A DNA stretch of 64,000 nt from Ceratopteris richardii (lineage: Eukaryota; Streptophyta; Polypodiopsida; Polypodiales; Pteridaceae), in the NCBI GenBank assembly GCA_020310875.1, contig CM035432.1:91532018-91596017 (forward strand), written 5' to 3'. The notes beneath the pieces were generated by a model. The model was not told the DNA's origin and ran no database searches. It saw only the letters and a program-made list of their open reading frames with translations. The translations under genes were made by a program, and so were the position numbers. Positions 57,514 through 64,000 of the stretch are shown here, piece by piece (the first letter of the stretch is position 1; each line of letters opens with the position of its first letter).

Positions 57514-59091
57514 GAGACAATGAAGACCATCTTAGAAAGCTATGCAGATCTATTAGATGCTCATGATGAGTTGGAAAGGGAACGTGATGAGCTGCATGGC
57601 CAGCTCAAGGAACAGGAGGCTCCAACCAAAGTAATAGAGTCGGCCTCGACTTCAGAGGAAGTGAAGGCATTGATAGAGCAGGTGGTTGAGCTCCAGAAAA
57701 AGTTACTAGAGTATGAAAGGCAACCCTCTCCAGTTATTGAACCTGAGCCAGAAGACTTGGTTCCCATTGAGGTAGATGATTCGTACGAGGAACCATATGT
57801 TCCTATGCCAATGCCAGGAGGGCAACGAACCTCAGAGGGACTAGACACCTTGGAAGTGGAAGCACCCGAGTGGCTTCAGACACTGGAAAAGACAGCGAAC
57901 ACCCACGAAGAACGGGTGGCCATTCAGATCCAATCACTAGCAAACCTAGAAGAAACTGTCATAAAGTCAGAATATTTCAGAAGCATGTCTCATCATAGAT
58001 GGATCGGCACCAATAATGACCAATATATGCCATACTGCATACTTTTGGCCGATTACAATGCCGAGATTCAACGACAATGCGGCAAGCCTCCCACATTTGC
58101 TACACAATTTGGTCCAGATGATATACCGGAAAGTGCTAAGCGTGGGTCCATCCATCAACCCACCTGGAGGATCAGGCTTTTGGAAACATATCCTGAAATG
58201 GTCCGAACCTGGAATAATATGCCGTTGTTTATTAAATATAATCCTTGTTACATTCCAGTTCTTCGAAGACGCACCTGGCCTGAATTCACTATTGCTGTCA
58301 GAGACATCAAAGCCTGCGCAAAATGGTTAAATTACGTTTATCTAGCACCTCCACGAGGACCCCCCACGGTGAACTACATGGTTTCTACAATCCGTCACTG
58401 GAGCATTCGGCTACGCAATAATCCCGATGTGATGGCCTAGATGTGTATGCAAATATTTGAATTAATGCTGATCACTTTCAGGACGTTTAAGAATATTAAG
58501 GACCCCCACTTCTCAGGAGCAGGCTTCGTGACAGGAAACCAAGATCTGGTGTACGATATGAGTACCACCCCCTCAATTGAAGTAATATATGCTTGGCACG
58601 CCAGAATCAAGTACCTCCCAGCCTGCTTTAAACAGACATTTGAGGAGATGTTCATCACAGGATTCTGGGAATATCACTCCGAAATCTTTATACCTAGACC
58701 ATCACATCTCCTCCAATTATTTGCTGTGGAGAGAACTATTCACTCAGAACAATTGAGGGTGCCTCATCCAGATGTTCCCGGACCTGTGAATTGGGATGAT
58801 TTGCTCACAGATCTAGCACGCGGCTTACGACTCGAAGAACACCACCTAGCCTCCGATGTCGTCCAATATTATGTTCAAAAATCCTCTAGACAAGGGTCTG
58901 TCAGGGGCGACAGACGCGAGAGTGGGGGGGTGTTGGCAGCAGTCAGGGAACCGAAGGAGCCACAAGACGAAGAGAGTCAGAGCGAAGGGACAGCACAAGC
59001 AGACATGGTAGTCAAAGAAGATCTGGCAAGTAGGCCATCTAAATTTTTCAAACATCAAGGAGTTGATCACACAAGAAGAAAGAGCAAGTAG
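57514..59091 (+). pseudogene. extra ORF part 3, second coiled coil and globular end
   Basis: Same frame as part 2. It begins with another coiled coil (LDAHDELERERDELHGQL). A globular region follows, rich in W, Y and P (SHHRWIGTNNDQYMPYCIL, then PTWRIRLLETYPEMVRTWNNM). TAG 58438 interrupts it, and the sequence continues with HARIKYLPACFKQTFEEMF and HPDVPGPVNWDDLL. The end (59091) lies inside the 3' LTR. No known domain. Confidence 0.55.
58919..58930 (+). promoter_or_regulatory. polypurine tract
   Basis: AGAGTGGGGGGG directly precedes TGTTGGCAG, a standard gypsy polypurine tract-LTR junction. It places the 3' LTR start at 58931, well before the point (59178) where similarity to the 5' LTR begins. 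Confidence 0.7.
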
Positions 59092-59623
59092 GGAGCTCAA
59101 AGAGGTGTATGACAAATCAACAGAGAAAATCCCTACACAAATAGTGATTTTAATCACTAAACACCATTGTAAATACCATTTCATATTTTTGTAGCTCCAT
59201 TTTGTGCAAGCCAAGGAGTCCTTGAGCTTGAGGAGCTTTAGAAGTATCTACCTGCCAATTTTCATATTTTTTAGATCTCGTTTGAGCCCTCAAATAAGCC
59301 CTGGAACCTAATTTTTAACTAGGCCGGACACTAGGTCTGGACAGGGCCAAAGCTAGTCAGAAACTATAAAAGGAGCTAGAGAGCTCATTTTTGGGTTGGA
59401 TTGTAATTGAAAGGAACCTGTAAGAGCTTTTTGAAAGTAATCTAAGAACTCCATTGCTTCTCACTCTTTGTCTTGCCGTGTGTGCGCGTGTGTGTGTATG
59501 TGTGTGCATGCTTGTGTGCTTCTCACTCACGCACTTGTGCCTCCACTTGCTCGAGGTCTTCATACCATCCTCATGTCTTCCCGGATTGACATTAAAGGAG
59601 GTGCTACTCATCACTGAGCTACA
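58931..59623 (+). repeat. 3' LTR, about 693 bp
   Basis: TGTTGG start and CTACA end. Positions 59178-59623 match the 5' LTR at about 99%. The first 247 bp have no counterpart in the window. The downstream flank (CTCAT) is copia gag sequence, so the element inserted into or next to a copia copy. Confidence 0.72.
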
Positions 59624-59639
59624 CTCATCTATAATGACA

Positions 59640-60700
59640 TATGTGGTACACGTTTGAGTGATGAGATTTGTAGGAAGTCTATCATTGCCAGACAATGTAG
59701 ATGCATATGGTGTCTTTGATGTTAACTAGGGAAAGAACCAATCACGTGGCAGAAGCAAGAGCAAAGGCAAGACTTATCAATATCTCAAATGTAGAAGGAA
59801 ATCATGCCATCATTTCAATAACAAGGGACATATGAAAAAGGATTTTTATGCTTTGAAGAATGTCAAAGGTAAAGGCCATCATGTTGATGGGCATACTAAA
59901 TAGTTAGCTACACCATTTAGTTCATCTATGAAAATAGAAAAAATAAATTCTATTTGACGTTGATGTGCTAAAAAATGATAGTATTGTGCCTAGTGAGGCT
60001 CTTATGGATTATTCCCTTATTTCTAGATTTTTGCACTTCTTTCCGTGTGACACCACATAGAGAGTGGTTCTCTAGCTGTATAGTGACGCTTGATGATTCT
60101 TATCAATGTGATGCTATTGGAATTGAAGACGTGATTATGCAATTCGCTAATGGTTCACAATTTACCATGCATAATGTATGCCATGTGGCTCAACTTTCAT
60201 GGAGTTTAATCTCAGTTGATCAGCTTGATGATCTTGGCTACAAAGTGACTTTCCATGCTCAATCCTTTAGCATTTCAAAGGGAAATATGGTTATTTAAAG
60301 GAATAAAATTTGGCTCACTTTATCTGATGTAATTTGTACTTGTTAACTTTCATTGAATAACCTATGTCTTTTATATGGCATGGTTATTTGGGTCATATAT
60401 CCCATAGTGGAATATAATTTTTCTCTCATTCTTCGTACTTAGCTGTGTTATCTTTCTATCTTTTTTCTTTTTGTGAACATTATTAATACACAAAGAAAAC
60501 TAGGAATTTTCATACAACACACATTCACTCTCCAATTCATCCATTAGATATTGTTCATACAAATGTGTGTGGTCCTATTCCCACTAGTTCATTAGGTTGT
60601 GCTATTTATTTTTTCACTTTCATGGATGAAGCTACTAGAAAAGTTTGGGTTTTTCATATCAAGTCTAAGGATAAGTATTCCCTACCTTTAGAAAATTTAT
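59640..60700 (+). pseudogene. copia gag-protease-integrase remnant
   Basis: Pieces in order: a basic stretch RGRSKSKGKTYQYLKC and a decayed zinc knuckle (HFNNKGHMKKDFY), a protease/GAG-pre-integrase region (REWFSSCIVTLDDSYQCDAIG, VCHVAQLSWSLISVDQL), the WHGYLGHIS zinc-region start, and an integrase core start (VHTNVCGPIPTSS, FFTFMDEATRKVWVFHIKSKD). It stops there. Many frame changes. It directly abuts the gypsy 3' LTR. Confidence 0.75.
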
Positions 60701-61205
60701 TGCCTTGGTAAAATCCCTAAAACTCACCAAACTCATATTGTAACAAAAACCAATACAACAATTCAATATGAGGGTTTAGAAGGGGCTACAAAAGGAAAAG
60801 AAGAAGAAAAGGTAGAGGAATTTATGAAACTTAAAAGAAGAAGAAAAAAATCCCGATGAAGCTTCATAAGGGTGAATTGTCCCATCTTTGAGAATCCTAA
60901 ATTCTTGAGAAACAGGTCAGCTTGTATGACTTTTGGGGAGGCTTGACTTAGACAAAAGACATCAAACCTTTTGAAGGGGAAAATTCATCAAGAGAATATT
61001 CCACCAGTAAAGAAGAAAATCCAAAAAGTGAAGGATCTCTTATCAGTTCCACTATTCTGGACACTTACATCAACAGGGTGTGCAACCTTAAGGGGAAGGC
61101 CAGGATTGTCCTATTCCACCCATGGAAGAGTTCCATTAATGGAAGGTTGTTAGAAAAACAAATCATTGAAGGTAGTTCCAAGAAGAATAGAGATAAAACC
61201 CCATC
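60701..61205. other. decayed stretch, no gene named
   Basis: A-rich with AAGAAG runs. It may contain the end of a LINE ORF1 since LINE endonuclease sequence follows, but I see no diagnostic motif. Confidence 0.3.
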
Positions 61206-61790
61206 CTAGAAACCCCTCTCAAGTTGATATTGTTTGTTCTCTCGTTCAACATTCAAGGGATTTTGAACTCTGCTAGAGCGGTGACCATAGGTCGCTCGCT
61301 GAAGAACAATAAGCTCAACCTTGATTCTAGGTGCCTCCAAGAGATCAAAATTGAAGGTCACAACCTTATAAAAAGAATTAAGGTGATCTTTCCTCTTTAT
61401 TGCTAGATCTCCACTAACCATCCTACGAGTAGCGATGGTGCGGTAGTGGGTTTCAATCAAAGATGGCCTTCATCTTTTATTGGATCTATCCATGATCCTA
61501 ATCACACGTGGGTTGGGATCAAACTTAGAGGTTCCCTTCCCTTCTCAGTGGTACGGTCCAACTAATGAATTTTTTAAATCATTTAAAGACTCCCTCACTT
61601 GTCCTTTAAGTTTTTTGCGAAGAGAAGTTTTTAGATCTGGGGCCCTCCCACTTGTTTGAATGAAAAAGTCATTAAATTGATCTAGAAGAAAAGATCGACT
61701 TTAAGAAGGCTTATGAAAAAGTTGAGTGGGACTTTACTTTACAATCTCTCAAGGATTTGGGATTTGGCCCTGGGTTTTCGCTCTAGCTCC
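61206..61790 (+). pseudogene. LINE ORF2 deletion derivative
   Basis: The N-terminal endonuclease (LFVLSFNIQGILN, CLQEIKIEGHNL, VVGFNQRWPS, WVGIKLRGSLPFSVV) aligns with the start of the 3.9-8.4 kb LINE. Immediately after, at about 61690, comes the RT segment KIDFKKAYEKVEWDFTLQSLKDLGFGPGF. Everything between is deleted. Stops interrupt both parts. Confidence 0.7.
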
Positions 61791-62305
61791 TTTTCTATTT
61801 GCTATTTCCTTAGCTACCTTGTTGAAAATGAGGTTAAATCCAAGAGTGCACCATCTTTAGAATACTACATCCCACTCCTTTTCTTTAGAGATATCTTCAC
61901 CTGCTACCTTTGCTTGTTAAACCGTTGTATCTAGCCATCTGCTCATTGAAAAGGGGGAAAGAGGACCAAGACTTTCCAAAAGAGGCAAAAATCAAGCGGA
62001 ATGATTCTTTTGAAACTAAGTTTTTTCTTTTGCATTTGTTTCTTTGGAAAGTTCATACCTCTCTAATCACTTTTGCATAGACTCAGAGTTAACGATTCAA
62101 AACTTCATTGCCTTTTCTCTGAAAGCTACATCCATTTTTCTTTGCATCCCTTTACCTTGAGGTTCATTGCCTATGAGATGAACATCTTTATCATTGCTCC
62201 ATAAACGAGGTATTTCTGGGTCTGACATGCATAGAAACTCTGTTATGAATACAAGAGACTCTTATACGAGCTATACCTTTGCCATGCTACCCTCTCGACA
62301 TGTTC
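61791..62305. other. gene-free stretch
   Basis: I recognise nothing. The open frames at 61713-61934 and 62194-62406 lack motifs; the second is antisense to the DUF4218 remnant. Confidence 0.35.
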
Positions 62306-62309
62306 TCCA

Positions 62310-62612
62310 TCAGACAAACCCTTTTAATGTCTTCATGAAGCGCTCTAAGAAGAACATCCATGGACTATGGATAGTTCCTGCTATTGCAACTTCATCAACT
62401 ACATGAACTAGTAAATGAAGCTGAATTGTGAGAATACTTGTGGGAAAATATTCCTCTACCACACAGATAGCCTCTATTGCATTGATTTTCACACTCTCAA
62501 TGCTATCTCTCTTTATCTCTTTAGAAGAGATCCACTGTACCAGGGAACTAATTTTATAAATGGTTGTTTGCACATCCTCTGAAAGGAAATCTTTTAAAGC
62601 TACAAGGAGCAC
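62310..62612 (-). pseudogene. CACTA transposon DUF4218 remnant
   Basis: LVALKDFLSEDVQTTIYKI, EYFPTSILTIQLHLLVHVVDEVAIAGTIHSPWMFFLERFMKTLKG follows the DUF4218 signature (FP..F..-HL.-HL--E---GGP---RWM-P-ER-L---K) found after the TNP2 domain in plant CACTA (En/Spm) transposases. Same strand as, and about 0.7 kb downstream of, the TNP2 remnant. Confidence 0.85.
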
Positions 62613-63279
62613 AATATTTTAAAGCTACAGTCAATCTTTATGCTTTGCTTTCTTTCTTTCTTTTCGATAAAAGTCTTCCAGAGAATCTCCCCCATATTCT
62701 TGAAAATATGCATCAGATCTACTAAATGATTGATCAATAACTCACTCTAGATAAGGGAGTTCGTGAAAGATCGACAACCGTTTCATGCTAGAAACTAGTA
62801 TTTCTAAATCCCATAGCTACTTCCAATTGCTTGCTTTCATTTGTCGTTGCGCTTGTCAGCCAATTTTCCCTTCACATAAAACATGTCCATCATGCAAATA
62901 TCTATGATGTCCTTCATAGATAGTTTTCCAAAGTGCTTTGAAGTAGCATGCTTCACGTTTTAGTCTACATAGGGGACAAGCAATCTAACCCAAAATTGAT
63001 AAACTTGAACCTTCACCATAACTGGGCCAGTGATGCGTCGTCCACATAGGTATGCTTTGCACTTAAACATTTCATCTTCTTATAGGTTGATACATGTGGC
63101 GCATAGTAATCCCATCCCATAAAGTGTGGAGCTCTTCCACAAGTGGTGCAAGGTAAACATCCATGTTTTTTACCTTATACTAACCTGGCACAATAAGAGC
63201 TAATAATAAATGACTCTTTTTTGTGGTGAGCCATGGTGGGATGTTCTAGTTGACCAAACATATAGGTCATGTGCTCCAG
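62613..63279 (-). pseudogene. CACTA TNP2 middle region, badly decayed
   Basis: Short readable pieces in different frames (CARTTCGRAPHFMGWDYYAPH-like and CLSAKHTYVDD-like words) join the two better segments. No continuous frame. Confidence 0.45.
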
Positions 63280-63660
63280 GAAGCTGCATAAACCAAATGG
63301 ATTTACCCTATCCATAGCTAGGCCTAGACGATAGTTCTGAGGCTCACTAGCAAACTCTAGCCACTTAACATCTATGTGTTTCCATGCATCAAAGTCAGCA
63401 TGGACTCACATTACATCATTTGTAGAACTTCTCTTTACATGCTATGACATTAACTCAGTTATGGATTTGCATCTCAACATACTCTCAATCCTTGGAATGA
63501 TAGGAAAGTGGCGAAGAACCTTTGTGGGGACTACTTTGCCCACAAGGTCTTCTCTAAATGCTCCACACTTTGGGCATATGTGGAGATGCTCATACTCATT
63601 TCGAAAGAGAATGCAACCATTCGCACAAGCATGAATCTTGGTGTAATCCATTCCAATGGA
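63280..63660 (-). pseudogene. CACTA TNP2 transposase remnant
   Basis: From 63651 downward: YTKIHACANGCILFRNEYEHLHICPKCG and VLRHFPIIPRIESMLRCKSI, matching the TNP2 start (Y--I-AC-N-C-L----E-----C--CG ... VLRYFPL-PRL-R-F), then LEFASEPQNYRLGLAMDRVNPFG. Catalyses cut-and-paste of CACTA elements. Frameshifts lie between the two segments. The upstream part continues past 63660 with only weak coding signal. Confidence 0.82.
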
Positions 63661-64000
63661 TTATAAAAGTTTTTTTGCATCTCCACGTGTTGAAGGCATG
63701 TCATTGCTAGCAAAAATTGATCTTTAAGAAGCTTACAATAAGCAATTAGAATGCTATTAGTAAATAGAGTTATTTTGATACAACAATGAAATTTTATTTC
63801 AAATCCATTTATGTGAACAATGTAGGGACACTACTATCTGACCATCCATGAATGGATTGAAGATTGAGCATCGTGAGTGATGCATGTAGTATAGATATCT
63901 TTGTCCTAGTGTATGTGGTAAATGGGCTAGTCTTCGCATTATCTCATATTCTTCATTGGCTTTTGATCGTGGAAATTTGACCATTTCCATGGAACACTTG
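63661..64000. other. edge of window, weak coding signal
   Basis: An open frame at 63799-63990 (-) of 63 codons could be the transposase N-terminus by position, but carries no motif that I can name. The CACTA element probably continues beyond the window. Confidence 0.3.

Larger units (their letters stand above)
43104..59623 (+). mobile_element. large Ty3/gypsy element with extra coding region
   Basis: Order: truncated 5' LTR, tRNA-Asp-type primer site, palindromic leader, gag, pol (protease, RT, RNase H, integrase), a second protease, about 4 kb of extra coding sequence, polypurine tract, 3' LTR. About 16.5 kb. The shared LTR part differs at four bases plus one 4-bp indel in about 435 bp, so the insertion is fairly young. 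Coding breaks: a one-base loss near 47731, TAA 48245, TAA 53141, TAG 56054, a frame change near 56790, TGA 57511 and TAG 58438. The primer site and the extra 3' ORF recall the Athila/Tat group, but clade assignment needs an RT tree. Confidence 0.9.

Noticed and set aside
54968..59091. Envelope gene
   Set aside because: The position is right, but there is no signal peptide, transmembrane segment or fusion-like motif; coiled coils and hydrophilic regions dominate.
59454..59657. Cys/Val-rich frames at 43.4 and 59.5 kb
   Set aside because: They lie inside the LTR over a GT microsatellite and are repeated in both LTRs.

Overview
The window looks like one stretch of a repeat-rich nuclear genome from a land plant. 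The evidence is nested Ty1/copia and Ty3/gypsy elements, plant-type LINEs, a CACTA transposase with a DUF4218 module, short GT-AG introns, TATA boxes and an AT-rich background. I cannot name the species. One gypsy family has a fungal-like polymerase, and the large diverged repeats would fit a fern, lycophyte, moss or gymnosperm, but that is inference. I see no ordinary host gene, tRNA or rRNA.

Layout. 0.3-0.7 kb: LINE ORF1 remnant (-). 2.4 kb: a copia-type primer site. 2.8-3.9 kb: one copy (+) of a large LTR, here called family L. 3.87-8.42 kb: a LINE (-) with a 13-bp target duplication and an almost intact ORF2. 8.7-17.05 kb: family L gypsy (-) in the tandem order pol, polypurine tract, giant LTR, gag. 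17.05-19.04 kb: the 3' part of a copia element (+) with its 3' LTR. 19.04-19.43 kb: a degenerate short-period array. 19.43-27.85 kb: a DNA transposon bounded by imperfect inverted repeats. 28.07-30.65 kb: gypsy gag remnant fused to a LINE remnant (30.65-31.93 kb). 32-35.5 kb: diverged direct repeats and chromovirus integrase scraps. 35.47-37.74 kb: decayed copia (+). 37.99-41.29 kb: a third copy of family L (gag plus LTR, -). 43.10-59.62 kb: a large, fairly young gypsy element (+). 59.64-60.70 kb: copia gag/protease/integrase remnant. 61.2-61.8 kb: LINE scraps. 62.3-63.66 kb: CACTA transposase remnant (-).

The most unusual object is the 19.43-27.85 kb element. From the left it carries a four-exon transposase-like gene of a family I cannot name, then a histone H3-like gene with its own TATA box and a tail of about 210 residues. 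From the right comes a convergent gene of up to four exons (about 775 codons) with no recognised domain. Two related perfect-to-near-perfect palindromes sit where the gene sets converge. Several reading frames in the window break at homopolymer runs, so some apparent pseudogenes may be sequence errors.

The 43-59 kb gypsy element is the second focus. It has a tRNA-Asp-type primer site, a leader packed with palindromic GTCAATCGCGA units, gag-pol with a second aspartic protease after the integrase, and about 4 kb of extra coding sequence before the 3' LTR. Its left LTR lacks about 247 bp.
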